The notes: a model not told the origin generated them from the sequence alone. 64,000 nt of DNA from Caldalkalibacillus salinus (GCF_016745835.1 NZ_JAERVL010000024.1:1-64000); one strand, 5' to 3'; counted from the first letter of the stretch, positions 40,876-52,733 are shown. Made by a program: numbers and translations.

Positions 40876-42351
40876 ATGTCATATTTAAATCAATCACTGA
40901 AAGACATACATACGCAACTGCATAACAAAGAGCTGACCGTCAAGCAACTTGTCGAAGAAGCGCTTCAGCGTATCGAAGACGTCGATGGGGAGATACAAGC
41001 GTTTATAACAGTAGATGAACAAGGGGCCAAACAAAAAGCGACTGAACTGGACAAGCAGGCGGATACCGAAGGAAATCGGGGCTTATTGTTTGGATTGCCA
41101 GCGGGTATCAAGGATAATATTTCAACGAAGGATGTACGTACCACATGCGCGAGTAAACTGTTAGACAACTTTGTCCCTGTCTATAACGCAACAGTGGTCC
41201 AAAAGCTAGAAGAGGCACAATCCGTGATGCTTGGAAAGCTGAATATGGATGAATTTGCCATGGGATCTTCTAACGAAAACTCAGGATATACAGCGAGCCG
41301 GAACCCATGGCATACGGATTATGTACCAGGAGGCTCTAGTGGGGGTGCAGCGGCAGCTGTAGCTGCGAGAGAAGTATACTTTGCTTTAGGTTCAGATACA
41401 GGGGGTTCTATCAGACAGCCTGCTGCTTTCTGCGGTATTGTCGGTTTAAAACCGACGTACGGTCTCGTGTCTAGATTTGGACTAGTCGCTTTCGCTTCAT
41501 CACTAGATCAGATAGGCCCATTAACCAAAACGGTTGAAGACGCCGCATACGTGTTGCAATCTATTGCTGGCCATGATGCCAAGGATTCAACGTCTGCCGA
41601 TGTAGACGTACCAGATTATATGTCAGCTTTAACGGGCGACGTGAAAGGATTACGTATTGCCGTTCCTAAGGAATATATCGGAGAAGGCATTGACCCTGAA
41701 GTGAGAGAAAAAGTCTTAGCCGCTTTGAAAACATTAGTATCGATGGGTGCAACATGGGAAGAGGTATCCTTACCTCATTCTGAATACGCTGTACCGAGTT
41801 ACTATATTATCGCTTCATCCGAAGCTTCCTCTAACCTCGCGCGATTTGATGGTGTGCGTTACGGTAAACGCGCACAAGGAGCGGAAAACCTACTAGATTT
41901 ATACAAGAAAACGAGAAGCGAAGGCTTTGGGGACGAGGTTAAAAGAAGGGTTATGCTAGGGACCTACGCGCTTAGTTCGGGCTATTACGACGCTTACTAT
42001 AAAAAAGCACAGAAAGTACGTACTTTGATCAAGCAAGACTTTGAGAATATACTTGAACGCTATGATGTCATCGTAGGGCCGACTACACCGACAACAGCGT
42101 TTAAGGTAGGGGAAAAGGTCGACGATCCATTAACCATGTACGTAGAAGATATTTTAACCATACCTGTTAATTTGGCTGGGGTGCCAGCGATGAGTGTTCC
42201 GTGCGGCTTCTCCCAAGAGGGATTACCGGTCGGACTACAGATTATAGGCAAAGCATTTGATGAGTCCACTGTATTAAGGGTGGCACACGCTTACGAGCAG
42301 CACACAGATCATCATCGCGCAGTTCCAGCGCTAGGGGGCAAGCAGTCATGA
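40876..42351 (+). CDS. gatA: Asp-tRNA(Asn)/Glu-tRNA(Gln) amidotransferase subunit A
   Basis: GatA is the amidase-signature glutaminase of the GatCAB complex. The catalytic Ser-cis-Ser-Lys triad is visible as Lys in GIKDNIS (about residue 79), the first Ser in [11 protein letters not shown] (about 154) and the nucleophile in [11 protein letters not shown] (about 178). The 491-residue length is standard. ATG at 40876 follows AAGGAGGGG. It overlaps gatB by 4 nt (ATGA). Confidence 0.97.
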   Translation: MSYLNQSLKDIHTQLHNKELTVKQLVEEALQRIEDVDGEIQAFITVDEQGAKQKATELDKQADTEGNRGLLFGLPAGIKDNISTKDVRTTCASKLLDNFVPVYNATVVQKLEEAQSVMLGKLNMDEFAMGSSNENSGYTASRNPWHTDYVPGGSSGGAAAAVAAREVYFALGSDTGGSIRQPAAFCGIVGLKPTYGLVSRFGLVAFASSLDQIGPLTKTVEDAAYVLQSIAGHDAKDSTSADVDVPDYMSALTGDVKGLRIAVPKEYIGEGIDPEVREKVLAALKTLVSMGATWEEVSLPHSEYAVPSYYIIASSEASSNLARFDGVRYGKRAQGAENLLDLYKKTRSEGFGDEVKRRVMLGTYALSSGYYDAYYKKAQKVRTLIKQDFENILERYDVIVGPTTPTTAFKVGEKVDDPLTMYVEDILTIPVNLAGVPAMSVPCGFSQEGLPVGLQIIGKAFDESTVLRVAHAYEQHTDHHRAVPALGGKQS

Positions 42352-43781
42352 GTTATGAAACGGTCATAGGTTTAGAAGTACACGCAGAACTATCAACAGA
42401 AACAAAAATCTTCTGTCACTGTTCAACAACATTTGGAGCGCCTCCGAACTCACACACGTGTCCCGTTTGTCTTGGACATCCTGGTGTGTTGCCTGTCCTT
42501 AACCAAAAAGCGTTAGAATACGCCATCAAGGCGGCGCTGGCCTTGAATTGTGAGATTTCTAAGGATAGTAAGTTTGATCGTAAAAATTATTTTTATCCCG
42601 ATTCGCCTAAGGCGTATCAGATCTCACAATACGACCAGCCTATAGGAAAGAACGGCTGGATTGAGATTGAGGTCGGTGGAGAGAAAAAGAAAATAGGGAT
42701 TACGCGTCTGCACCTAGAGGAAGATGCGGGTAAACTGACGCATGTCGATGGTGCCAACCACTCTCTCGTCGACTTTAACAGAGTAGGCACACCTTTAGTT
42801 GAGATTGTGTCCGAGCCGGACATTCGATCACCAGAAGAAGGTTACGCTTATCTGGAAAAATTGAAAGCCATCCTTCAGTATACTGAGGTCTCTGATTGTA
42901 AAATGGAGGAAGGCTCCCTCCGCTGTGACGCTAATATTTCCATTCGCCCAAAAGGACAGGAGGCTTTCGGAACACGGACCGAACTGAAGAATATGAACTC
43001 CTTTAAAGGGGTACAAAAAGGTTTAGAGTACGAGGAAAAACGTCAAGAAAAGGTACTCACTTCTGGTGGAGAAGTCGAGCAAGAAACGCGGCGTTGGGAC
43101 GATGCCAAACAGGAAACAGTCCTTATGCGTGGCAAAGAAGAAGCCCATGATTATCGCTACTTCCCGGACCCAGACCTCGTAAAGATGAAAATAAGTGACG
43201 CCATGCTCGATCAGATTAGAGAGACAATCCCGGAGCTACCTGATGCCCGTAAAACGCGGTATATGCAAGATTATGGCTTATCTAGCTATGACGCCGGGGT
43301 CATTACAGCATCTAAGAATCTAGCTGACTTCTTTGATGAAGCTAACCAATACTGTGAAGATCCTAAGCAGGTAGCAAACTGGATGATGGGGGAAGTGCTA
43401 GGCTATCTCAATGCGAATGATAAGGAGATAGAGGATGTCTCTCTCTCACCGAAGGCACTCGGCAGTTTAATTGGCTTGATTGAAAAAGGGACGATCAGTG
43501 GGAAGATAGCTAAAACCGTCTTTAAAGAACTAATGGAAGAAGGGGGAGACCCAGAACAGATTGTACAGGACAAAGGCCTTGTCCAGATCAGTGATGAAAG
43601 CGAGTTGACACAGTATGTACAAGAAGTTCTTGATCAGAATCAACAGTCAATCGATGATTACAAAGCCGGCAAGAAGCAGGCCGTCGGTTTCCTAGTAGGT
43701 CAAATTATGAAGAAGACTAAAGGAAAAGCGAACCCTCAAATGGCTAATAAGCTTATTATTCAAGAGATTGAAAAAAGATAA
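42348..43781 (+). CDS. gatB: Asp-tRNA(Asn)/Glu-tRNA(Gln) amidotransferase subunit B
   Basis: GatB activates the tRNA-bound Glu or Asp with ATP and receives ammonia from GatA. The N-terminus [20 protein letters not shown] and the family segment [17 protein letters not shown], followed by [10 protein letters not shown], are clear. The C-terminal YqeY-like tail domain ends the protein. Length 477 residues. The start overlaps the end of gatA. An intrinsic terminator follows. Confidence 0.97.
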   Translation: MSYETVIGLEVHAELSTETKIFCHCSTTFGAPPNSHTCPVCLGHPGVLPVLNQKALEYAIKAALALNCEISKDSKFDRKNYFYPDSPKAYQISQYDQPIGKNGWIEIEVGGEKKKIGITRLHLEEDAGKLTHVDGANHSLVDFNRVGTPLVEIVSEPDIRSPEEGYAYLEKLKAILQYTEVSDCKMEEGSLRCDANISIRPKGQEAFGTRTELKNMNSFKGVQKGLEYEEKRQEKVLTSGGEVEQETRRWDDAKQETVLMRGKEEAHDYRYFPDPDLVKMKISDAMLDQIRETIPELPDARKTRYMQDYGLSSYDAGVITASKNLADFFDEANQYCEDPKQVANWMMGEVLGYLNANDKEIEDVSLSPKALGSLIGLIEKGTISGKIAKTVFKELMEEGGDPEQIVQDKGLVQISDESELTQYVQEVLDQNQQSIDDYKAGKKQAVGFLVGQIMKKTKGKANPQMANKLIIQEIEKR

Positions 43782-43834
43782 CCTTTGACTGGGTACTTCA
43801 GTAGAGGGTTAATAATACGGACATTGAAATAATT

Positions 43835-43866
43835 GAAGGGGGGATAATATGTCCCTCTTCTTTTTT
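43835..43866 (+). terminator. Intrinsic terminator after gatB
   Basis: GAAGGGGGGA (43835-43844) pairs with TCCCTCTTC around loop TAATATG, followed by six T. Confidence 0.85.
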
Positions 43867-44007
43867 ATATTCGAAGTCATTCTGTCATTCTAGAGTTAAA
43901 ATAACAAAAGAAGTGCATGGTAAAAAATACCTAAATACTCGTACCGTCATTGACAGACTGAAGTGTACCCCGTTAAAGTAAAAGTACGGGAAATTCAGCC
44001 TTTTTAA

Positions 44008-44088
44008 TGCAACCGATTGCACCTTTTTTAGAGGAAAAATTGATGTAGGTCAATTCATTTTTTTTGTCACTATATGCAACCGTTTTCC
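44008..44088. promoter_or_regulatory. Two LacI/CcpA-type operator sequences upstream of the amylase gene
   Basis: The near-palindromic TGCAACCGATTGCA (44008-44021) and the related TGCAACCGTTTTCC (44075-44088) share TGCAACCG. Each matches the cre consensus at 12 of 14 positions, and they resemble operators of LacI-family regulators such as MalR. The spacing is 67 nt. Carbon-source control of the amylase is inferred; which protein binds is open. In the remaining gap (43867-44149) I see only AT-rich sequence without a firm promoter. Confidence 0.55.
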
Positions 44089-44113
44089 CAAAATCGGAAG
44101 GGGCATCCGCTGA

Positions 44114-45712
<1,599 letters not shown>

Positions 45713-45746
45713 AGCGAATATAATTGTGTATCAGCTTCATTTTAGG

Positions 45747-45769
45747 GACCCGTAACAGGGTCTTTTTTC
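45747..45769 (+). terminator. Intrinsic terminator after the amylase gene
   Basis: GACCC and GGGTC form a short stem (loop GTAACA) followed by a T tract, 35 nt after the stop codon. Confidence 0.7.
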
Positions 45770-45854
45770 TTTGGAGATATAATCCTCAAACGACTAGCAT
45801 AGAATGAAGATGACAAGCATTGGAAGAAGATGTATGATGAGAATAGGTGATAAT

Positions 45855-46772
45855 ATGCAAAAAGCGAGAATTATTTATAATCCCACATCTGGTAGGGAAC
45901 TTGTAAAGAAAAAATTACCCGATATCTTGGTCACATTAGAACAAGCGGGGTATGAAACGTCGGCTCATGCCACCACTGGAGAGGGTGATGCCACCCGTGC
46001 AGCACAAGATACTATTCGTAGAGGTGTCGATCTTGTTGTGGCGGCCGGTGGTGACGGCACAGTTTATGAAGTGATTAATGGTTTAGCTGAACAGGAGCAT
46101 CGCCCCCAGTTAGGCATTCTCCCCGCAGGGACAACGAATGATTTTGCCCGTGCTCTAGGTATACCGAGAGATTTGGATGAGGCGTGTAACATTATTGTGG
46201 CAGGTCACACGCAACCGACAGACATAGGTAAAATAAACGACCAATATTTTATAAACGTCGCTGGAGGCGGCACGTTAACCGAACTGACGTATGAAGTGCC
46301 TAGTAAGTGGAAAACAATGTTAGGACAACTAGCCTATTACGCTAAAGGGGTCGAAAAGCTCGCCTTATTAAAGCCTACAAGGGTGCACTTAAAGACAAAA
46401 GATACGTTTATAGATGAAGAAATCATGATGTTTCTTGTCGCTAACAGCCAATCGATAGGGGGACTAAACAAAATTGCACCGGAGGCAAATTTACAAGACG
46501 GTCTCTTTGATGTGCTTGTTGTAAAAAAGACAAGCATACCAGAATTTATTAAGATTGTGACGTTAGCCTTAAGAGGTGAACACTTTAAGGACCCTAGAGT
46601 CATCTATTTTCGAACGCGTGAGCTGAAAGTGACCTCGAAAAATAACGTACAAATGAATCTAGACGGGGAGTTTGGTGGACACCTTCCTGCCCATTTTAAA
46701 GTGCTGCACGAGCATTTACATGTTTTTGTTCCTTTGAGACCAAAAAATAAACAAATAACGGAAACGAAATAA
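45855..46772 (+). CDS. dagK: Diacylglycerol kinase (DagK/YerQ type)
   Basis: A 305-residue soluble lipid kinase of the DAGK catalytic family, returning diacylglycerol, for example from lipoteichoic acid synthesis, to phosphatidic acid. The N-terminus ARIIYNPTSGRE and the nucleotide-binding AAGGDGTVYEVINGL near residues 62-76 are diagnostic, followed by LGILPAGTTNDFARALGI. The C-terminal NLDGEFGGHLPAHF segment fits. ATG at 45855 follows AGGTGATAAT; in-frame ATGs further upstream lack similarity. In B. subtilis dagK also lies near gatCAB and rlmCD. Confidence 0.95.
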   Translation: MQKARIIYNPTSGRELVKKKLPDILVTLEQAGYETSAHATTGEGDATRAAQDTIRRGVDLVVAAGGDGTVYEVINGLAEQEHRPQLGILPAGTTNDFARALGIPRDLDEACNIIVAGHTQPTDIGKINDQYFINVAGGGTLTELTYEVPSKWKTMLGQLAYYAKGVEKLALLKPTRVHLKTKDTFIDEEIMMFLVANSQSIGGLNKIAPEANLQDGLFDVLVVKKTSIPEFIKIVTLALRGEHFKDPRVIYFRTRELKVTSKNNVQMNLDGEFGGHLPAHFKVLHEHLHVFVPLRPKNKQITETK

Positions 46773-46911
46773 GTCCCATTGTATAGTCCAAATGGCTGAG
46801 TGAAGGACAGAAATGACAGGGCATTTTCGAATGTTTATAAAGTGATGCAAAAGTCATGGGTCTATATTCACAATACATTACCAAATTCATGGTAAAAAGG
46901 AGGATTTGTCA

Positions 46912-47835
46912 ATGTCACCCTTTCATCGTCGTTCAAAAGTATGGCTCATTCTTTCGATTGCTGCTATGGTGTGCCTCATCTTTCCATTTCAAGTTTTAGC
47001 AGACGAGGCACAAGGTGAAGTAGGGAAAACGGTGGTCTCACTTGGCAATGATTTGTCTGATGACCAGCAACAACAGCTCTTAGAAGAAATGGATGTTGTT
47101 GAAGAGGATGTTGATATCCTTTATGTTACAAATGAAGAAGAGTATCATTATCTCGGAGATTACTATAGTGCTTCCGAGATTGGTTCTAATGCGATCTCAT
47201 CCGTGCGTATTACACTGACGGAGGAAGGGTCTGGGATTGAGGTCAAAACGAATAACATTACCTCTATCACCCCCGAAATGTACACCAATGCACTCGTCAC
47301 AGCAGGGATTCAGGACGCAGAAGTGTATGTCACCGCACCAACAGGTGTCTCAGGAACGGCGGCCTTGACAGGTGTGTTAAAAGCGTTTGAAGTGGCAGCA
47401 GATACAGATATTAGTGAAGAACAAAAAGAAGTGGCTAATGAGGAAATGGTGCGTACGCGAGAACTAGCCGAAAGAATTGGAGCCGAAGAAGCCGCTGAGC
47501 TCGTGATGCGCTTGAAAGAGGCTTTAGGTGAGCAAGAGTTAAACACGGATGAAGACTACCGTGAGTTAATCAATAGAGTAGCAGCTGAATTAAATATAGA
47601 ACTTACAGAAAAAGATGTTGAGTCATTGGTTCACCTTCTGAAAAGGATTAAAGACCTCAACATCAACTGGGACCAAGTTGGGCAGCAGCTGAGACATATT
47701 AGAGATAATCTGGGAGATATATTACAACGAGAGGAAACAGAGAACTTGATTCAAAGCATACTAAACTTCCTCATCGAATTAGTGGAACAGATAAAAGACA
47801 TGTTCGGTCAGGGACAAAGTAATGAAGAGGGGTGA
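46912..47835 (+). CDS. Exported DUF1002 protein (YpuA-like)
   Basis: A 307-residue protein with a signal peptide (about 30 residues, ending VLA-DEA). The mature part fits DUF1002: VVSLGNDLSDDQQQQLLEEM, SSVRITLTEEGSGIEV, and ITPEMYTNALVTAGIQDAEVYVTAPTG-type segments. The C-terminal half is acidic and helical, rich in Glu and Leu. ATG at 46912 follows AAGGAGG. The function of the family is unknown. It is followed by a terminator and then an ECF sigma operon, so any link to that operon is only by position. Confidence 0.85.
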   Translation: MSPFHRRSKVWLILSIAAMVCLIFPFQVLADEAQGEVGKTVVSLGNDLSDDQQQQLLEEMDVVEEDVDILYVTNEEEYHYLGDYYSASEIGSNAISSVRITLTEEGSGIEVKTNNITSITPEMYTNALVTAGIQDAEVYVTAPTGVSGTAALTGVLKAFEVAADTDISEEQKEVANEEMVRTRELAERIGAEEAAELVMRLKEALGEQELNTDEDYRELINRVAAELNIELTEKDVESLVHLLKRIKDLNINWDQVGQQLRHIRDNLGDILQREETENLIQSILNFLIELVEQIKDMFGQGQSNEEG

Positions 47836-47873
47836 CCCCGTATGAATGGATAAAAAAGCATATATACTATACG

Positions 47874-47905
47874 AAGGCGTGGCTTAATACAGTCATGCCT
47901 TTTTA
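47874..47905 (+). terminator. Intrinsic terminator after the DUF1002 gene
   Basis: AAGGCGTG (47874-47881) pairs with CATGCCTT (47894-47901), one G-T pair, followed by five T. Confidence 0.75.
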
Positions 47906-48004
47906 CTTGTAAAAAAAGAATGCAAATTTAATATATAAAAATTGATATAAAAAAGAACTTTTTGTTCGTATAGCAGGTAGTTAATATGAAAGGAGGTTTG
48001 GCGT

Positions 48005-48541
48005 GTGGACAATGACACAATCAAACAGATAAAAGAAGGCGATCGCGCTGCATTCCGAGTCTTATACGACAAATATGCTCATTATGCCATAAGAGTGGCC
48101 ACGGCTGTCACGAAAGATGAGAGTCTAGCAGCAGACGCCGTACAAGAAACATTCATACGCGTCTACCAACATCTGGACCAGTATGACGAAAATAAGCCTT
48201 TCAAACCATGGTTTTATCGTATTTTACTCAATGAGTGTAGACGTATTCTCGAACGCTCAGGCAAACTAGTGCCCTTAGATCAAGAGTGGGATAATGATCA
48301 GTCACTAGCCAAACAGGATGAATACACCTTCGAACAGTACGGTGACTTATACCAAGCCATTACCAATCTAAAGGGCTTATATCGTATACCTCTCATATTA
48401 AAGTACTTGCATGATTTGTCAGAACTCGATATTGCCGAAGCGTTAAATATAAAGCATAACACCGTCAAATCTAGGCTATTTAAAGCAAGGCAACTTTTGA
48501 GAAAGGCCTTAGAACAAGAAGAGGCAAAGGAGGGATCTTGA
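48005..48541 (+). CDS. ECF-type RNA polymerase sigma factor
   Basis: A 178-residue sigma-70 family protein with only regions 2 and 4. Region 2 spans roughly residues 10-80 (AADAVQETFIRVYQHLDQYDE, then KPWFYRILLNECRR). Region 4 is at about 110-165, with the helix-turn-helix SELDIAEALNIKHNTVKSRLFKARQ. GTG at 48005 follows AAAGGAGG. The next gene overlaps its stop and encodes a membrane protein with the layout of an anti-sigma factor. The signal that releases the sigma factor is not evident. I found no convincing self-recognised promoter upstream. Confidence 0.93.
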   Translation: MDNDTIKQIKEGDRAAFRVLYDKYAHYAIRVATAVTKDESLAADAVQETFIRVYQHLDQYDENKPFKPWFYRILLNECRRILERSGKLVPLDQEWDNDQSLAKQDEYTFEQYGDLYQAITNLKGLYRIPLILKYLHDLSELDIAEALNIKHNTVKSRLFKARQLLRKALEQEEAKEGS

Positions 48542-49413
48542 TGGGCAATCATAAAGACAAATTAATCAAGGAAAGTCTGGAAAAAGGGACAGATCCTTCC
48601 GTGGAACAAAAAGAGAAGATTTGGTCTGCCATCGAGAACCGTCTTGATCAGCTCGATAGTGAAGCCAAAGACAGCAACGTTCACAAGTTACCATCAACTC
48701 ACGAAGCGGCTCCACACGTCCATGATATGGGGAAACAACAGTTAGAGAGGGGAAAAAACAACATGAAGAAGACACGTACGGCTAAAAGTAAAAAGTGGGT
48801 TATAATCACAGCCACAGCTGCAGGTCTGTTATTAGCAACGATGTTTGCCACTGCAACGGAGCAGGGGCAGGCGTTCATCTCTCAAATCAGGCAGTGGTTT
48901 GAACCAGAAAAAGAAATTGAACAGGAGCTAGAAGGTATGCCAGAAGAGACGGATGTTAATCTGCATGAGGGCGAGTCCAAGAGCGAAGAAGAAGCAGACT
49001 TTATCATCTATGTTGATGAAGAGCGGTATGAAGTGATAGAGAACGATGACGTTTTTCGTATTGAGGCGGATATACCGGCTGATTATCCTGACGTTTATAT
49101 GGAGATCACCCAAAACACATCGATCGACCCTCAAGATGCCATTAATGAGATACACGACACGTTGTTAGACACGTATCCCGTTGTAAGAGACATTGAACAA
49201 GTGGAGGACCCCGTGAGTGGTTACAGTGTAAGGGCTCTAGGAGGTCAAGAATGGGATAGTGAAGTTGTTGTATATTACGTGGTCAGTAATGAGTTGGAAG
49301 GTAGTTTCATTATCAAACAACAATACTTTTTAGAAGCAGCAGAAGGTCATGGGGCACGAATGTTCCACATGCTTCGAGAATTTCAAGTGGTTCGAGGGGA
49401 GCCGCAAGAATAG
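48541..49413 (+). CDS. Probable anti-sigma factor, single-pass membrane protein
   Basis: A 290-residue protein encoded directly after the sigma gene (TGATG overlap, AAGGAGGG in front). The N-terminal 80 residues are charged and cytosolic by prediction. One membrane segment WVIITATAAGLLLATMFATA lies at about residues 86-105. An acidic linker and an extracytoplasmic domain of about 140 residues follow. I see no HxxxCxxC zinc motif, so it is not a typical ZAS-type anti-sigma factor. The assignment rests on gene context and topology. Confidence 0.75.
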   Translation: MGNHKDKLIKESLEKGTDPSVEQKEKIWSAIENRLDQLDSEAKDSNVHKLPSTHEAAPHVHDMGKQQLERGKNNMKKTRTAKSKKWVIITATAAGLLLATMFATATEQGQAFISQIRQWFEPEKEIEQELEGMPEETDVNLHEGESKSEEEADFIIYVDEERYEVIENDDVFRIEADIPADYPDVYMEITQNTSIDPQDAINEIHDTLLDTYPVVRDIEQVEDPVSGYSVRALGGQEWDSEVVVYYVVSNELEGSFIIKQQYFLEAAEGHGARMFHMLREFQVVRGEPQE

Positions 49414-49506
49414 AACGATAGGGTGCCAACCACCTAAAATGGCATTTTGCCAAGAAGCCAATATAAAAAATTGACAATACCACAATGCAAACAACAAGCT
49501 TTTAAA

Positions 49507-49545
49507 AGATCGCCCTGCAGGCTGATGTGGGGCGGTCTCTTTTTT
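49507..49545 (+). terminator. Intrinsic terminator after the sigma/anti-sigma operon
   Basis: AGATCGCCC (49507-49515) and GGGCGGTCT (49530-49538) form the stem, followed by a run of six T. Confidence 0.8.
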
Positions 49546-49600
49546 GGAAAAGGGTAAGCAGTGTGGTACAATGCCATCAGATATATTCAAAAGCACTCAC

Positions 49601-49673
49601 CCGAATAAATTTCAGAAGGACTCAACCAAATAAAATCAAAAGGAATCAACCAAATAAAATCAAAAGGACTCAA
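49601..49673. repeat. 24-nt tandem repeat upstream of rlmCD
   Basis: Two near-identical units (49626-49649 and 49650-49673, differing at one base) start CCAAATAAAATC and end AGGACTCAA or AGGAATCAA. A more divergent copy precedes them from 49601, and a partial fourth begins near 49580. The unit is 24 nt, so it keeps the reading frame, but no well-supported gene covers it. The rest of the gap from 49414 to 49743 holds the terminator and AT-rich sequence only. Confidence 0.8.
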
Positions 49674-49743
49674 ATGAAGTTAACAATGCCAATCGCAGTT
49701 CAATGGGCTGTTAGGCATATATAGAACAGAAAGAGTGACGATC

Positions 49744-51219
49744 ATGGCCAAGCGAAAAAAGCAAACGAAGCAAACAACTGAAACCAAGCAAACAACTCAA
49801 AAAAAGCGTAAGCAAGCCAAAAAACAAGCAGCAAGCCCTGGCTTTACACCGGTCGTAGAAAAAAACGATATCATCGATTTGACGATAGATGATCTGAATC
49901 ATGAAGGAATGGGTGTTGGAAAGTATCAGGGGTATACATTATTTGTAAAGCATGCCTTGCCTGGAGAAAGCATCAAAGCGAAAGTGTTAAAAACGAAAAA
50001 ACGCTTCGGCTACGCAAAGCTACTTGAAAGATACGAATCCAGTACAGCACGTGTGACACCACTATGTCCTATTTTTGATCAGTGTGGGGGCTGTCAGTTG
50101 CAGCACCTGCAGTACGAAGAACAATTGAGGCAGAAACAACGACAAGTACAAAGTCAACTCCAGAGGATGGCACATTTAGACCTAGACAAAGTGAGTGTCC
50201 ATCCCACATTAGGCATGGAGGACCCATGGCGATACCGCAATAAAGCCCAAGTGCCGATCGGTGAACATGAAGGCGGCCTGATCGGGGGATTCTATCGTCA
50301 GGGCACACACGATATCATAGATATGAATGAATGTTTAATCCAACATGAGCAGAATGATAGCTTGGTCCAGCAAGTTAAAGATACAGCGGAAAAGCTAGGC
50401 ATAACAGCCTACAACGAAAACACGCATCAAGGGTTACTTCGCCATGTGGTCACTAAGTATGGCTTCAAAACGGACGAGCTCATGGTTGTCCTCATCACCA
50501 ATGGCGACCAGCTTCCACACCAGGATGAACTGATTAATGCGCTTAAAGCCAAGCTCCCTCAGTTAAAAAGTATCGTTCAAAATGTGAACACAACACGTAC
50601 AAACGTGATATTTGGTGATGTCACACGTGTCCTTTGGGGAGAGACGTACATCTATGATTACATTGGTGATATTAAATTCGCTATTTCTGCCCGTTCATTT
50701 TACCAGGTCAACCCGCAGCAAACGGAAGTTTTATACGCCAAAGCGTTGGAATACGCCGATTTACAGGGAAACGAAACGGTCATAGATGCGTATTGTGGAA
50801 TCGGAACGATCTCTCTGTTTCTAGCACAGCAGGCTAAGCGTGTGTTAGGCGTTGAGGTGGTTCCAGAGGCTATCTCTGATGCAAAAAGGAACGCTCGCCT
50901 CAATCATTTAGAGAATACTGATTTTGCTGTAGGGGAAGCGGAAAAAGTGATACCATGGTGGCAAGCACAAGGGGTTCATGCAGACGTTATCGTTGTTGAT
51001 CCCCCACGCAAAGGGTGTGACGAGGCCTTACTTCAGACGATCACAGACATGAAACCTCAGAAAGTTGTCTATGTATCCTGTAATCCCGCTACACTCGCCC
51101 GTGATCTCAAAGTGCTTGAAGAGGGAGGATTTGAAACCAAGGAGGTTCAGCCTGTGGATATGTTCCCGCACACAAGCCATGTGGAGTGCGTCTCGCAGAT
51201 CGTCTTAAAGGATGATTAA
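49744..51219 (+). CDS. rlmCD: 23S rRNA (uracil-C5)-methyltransferase (RlmCD/YefA type)
   Basis: A 491-residue TrmA/RumA-family enzyme that methylates uracils in 23S rRNA using S-adenosylmethionine. It has a TRAM RNA-binding domain ([20 protein letters not shown] onward), iron-sulphur cluster cysteines in [14 protein letters not shown] near residues 108-117, the SAM motif [14 protein letters not shown], and the catalytic Cys in [14 protein letters not shown]. The first 35 residues are a repetitive Lys/Gln/Thr-rich tail not needed for the family fold. ATG at 49744 follows GAAAGAG; GTG 49735 is also in frame. The place near dagK matches B. subtilis. Confidence 0.94.
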   Translation: MAKRKKQTKQTTETKQTTQKKRKQAKKQAASPGFTPVVEKNDIIDLTIDDLNHEGMGVGKYQGYTLFVKHALPGESIKAKVLKTKKRFGYAKLLERYESSTARVTPLCPIFDQCGGCQLQHLQYEEQLRQKQRQVQSQLQRMAHLDLDKVSVHPTLGMEDPWRYRNKAQVPIGEHEGGLIGGFYRQGTHDIIDMNECLIQHEQNDSLVQQVKDTAEKLGITAYNENTHQGLLRHVVTKYGFKTDELMVVLITNGDQLPHQDELINALKAKLPQLKSIVQNVNTTRTNVIFGDVTRVLWGETYIYDYIGDIKFAISARSFYQVNPQQTEVLYAKALEYADLQGNETVIDAYCGIGTISLFLAQQAKRVLGVEVVPEAISDAKRNARLNHLENTDFAVGEAEKVIPWWQAQGVHADVIVVDPPRKGCDEALLQTITDMKPQKVVYVSCNPATLARDLKVLEEGGFETKEVQPVDMFPHTSHVECVSQIVLKDD

Positions 51220-51382
51220 AGGGGCTCTTTTCTTTTTCAAACCCTCATAGTTGAAGTTTATCTTGTACCATATAAGTCATCATGTGTTGCTCTTATCATA
51301 TTTTAGCTTTGAAAAACCTACCTTAAGTAAAAAAACTTAATAAAATGTTGATGTTAGGGAAAAATTGGGTTGAGGTGATTTT

Positions 51383-52387
51383 ATGGATAAAGATCAACTA
51401 AAACTTACATCTTCAGAAATAGGAACATTGTGGTTAGAATATGTAAATGGAACCGCTGTTGATATTGTCAATAAATATATGTTGTCTATTATAGAAGATG
51501 AGAAAATAAAATTACTTTTCGAGGACGCATTAAAGATATTTGATAAACAAAAACATCAAATAAAACGATTCATTGTAAACGAAGGGTTCCCCGTTCCTGT
51601 TGGTTTTAATGAAACTGACCTTAATAAGGATGCCAAAAGGTTATTTTCTGACATCTTCTGCCTACATTATTTACATATAATGACCCTTCATGGTTTATTA
51701 GGGCATTCCACATCTCTCAGTTCATCTGTGAGGAAAGATTTAAGACACTTTTATGAATCAGGTACTCAAGAGGGCATGAGTATGTACCATCGAACAACTG
51801 ATTTATTGTTGGAAAAGGGACATTTTCAAAGGGACCCTTATTTTTACCCTGAAGAGAATCAAGCGTTTGTTTCAGGACAGAAATTTATCAATGGTTTTTT
51901 TGGGGACAAACGGCCTTTAGCGTCAACAGAAGTTATAGCTCTTTCGCTTAATTTAAAAAAGAAGATTATGGAGAAGTCACTCTCTATTGGATTTAGTCAA
52001 GTAACAGAATCAAAAGAAATAAGGACATTTCTAGAGAGTGCGTCAACCGCATCAGACCAACAAATACAATCATTAAGTAAAATCCTTAAAGGAGATAATT
52101 TACCCGTACCAATGTCTTGGGAATCAGAGGTTTCAACTTCTCAGGATGCTCCTTTTTCAGATAAGTTAATGCTATATCATGTCGGATTTTTATTACAATC
52201 TGCACAAGCTTATCATGGGTCAGGTCTTGCATCCGCCATGCGAATAGACATTGTCACGACCTATGAGAAAATCATATTAAAAAATTTAATGATTACAAAA
52301 GAATGGTTCAACCTAATGACCAAAAATAAGTGGTTAGAGGAACCACCGTTGGCTCCTGATAGGAAAGAGATAGCCAAAGATAAGTAA
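51383..52387 (+). CDS. DUF3231 family protein
   Basis: A 334-residue soluble protein that looks like two tandem copies of a helical domain: LTSSEIGTLWLEYVNGTAVD near the start is echoed by LASTEVIALSLNLKKKIMEK around residue 180. DFxxHYLHIM-like and YHVGFLLQSAQAYHGSGLASAMR segments fit DUF3231, a family found in spore-forming Bacilli with unknown function and a ferritin-like or DUF892-like helical look. ATG at 51383 follows GAGGTGATTTT. It is a single-gene unit in more AT-rich DNA than its neighbours. Confidence 0.8.
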   Translation: MDKDQLKLTSSEIGTLWLEYVNGTAVDIVNKYMLSIIEDEKIKLLFEDALKIFDKQKHQIKRFIVNEGFPVPVGFNETDLNKDAKRLFSDIFCLHYLHIMTLHGLLGHSTSLSSSVRKDLRHFYESGTQEGMSMYHRTTDLLLEKGHFQRDPYFYPEENQAFVSGQKFINGFFGDKRPLASTEVIALSLNLKKKIMEKSLSIGFSQVTESKEIRTFLESASTASDQQIQSLSKILKGDNLPVPMSWESEVSTSQDAPFSDKLMLYHVGFLLQSAQAYHGSGLASAMRIDIVTTYEKIILKNLMITKEWFNLMTKNKWLEEPPLAPDRKEIAKDK

Positions 52388-52733
52388 TATCTAAATGCCT
52401 TCATCGAGGGTATTATATTTTCGACCATAAATCACCATAATGTTCTATGTAGATACTCCTATACAACCAGGTAAGAATTTAGTCCATTAGACTCCCGGTC
52501 ATCTTAATAGAGATTAGTCTGCTGGTTCAGAAGAGGTTTTTCTACAATCTGAGCTATGGATATAACAGTCAGTTATACCCATAGCTTTTTTTTGGAATAG
52601 GATAGATATGAATGTTATTGATACACATGTGAGTCAGTCGTGACTAAAAGCAAATGTTTTAGAAATACGGCGCAAAATATATATAAATGAAGAAAAGATG
52701 TACCAAAAAAATCCATAAAAGCCACAAATATAA
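52388..52733. other. Intergenic region before the fpb promoter region
   Basis: AT-rich sequence between the DUF3231 gene and the siderophore operon. Apart from the terminator at 52552-52593 I see no gene, repeat or known motif here. Confidence 0.6.
52552..52593 (+). terminator. Strong intrinsic terminator after the DUF3231 gene
   Basis: AGCTATGG and TATAAC (52552-52566) pair with GTTATA and CCATAGCT (52572-52586) with one mismatch and a 5-nt loop, then a long T run. Confidence 0.9.

Noticed and set aside
47940-48000. Self-recognised ECF promoter upstream of the sigma gene
   Set aside because: AAGAAC and CGTATA are present but their spacing does not fit known ECF promoters.
49527-49724. 65-codon ORF across the 24-nt repeats
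   Set aside because: Its start lies inside the terminator stem and there is no ribosome binding site; the repeat alone explains the open frame.
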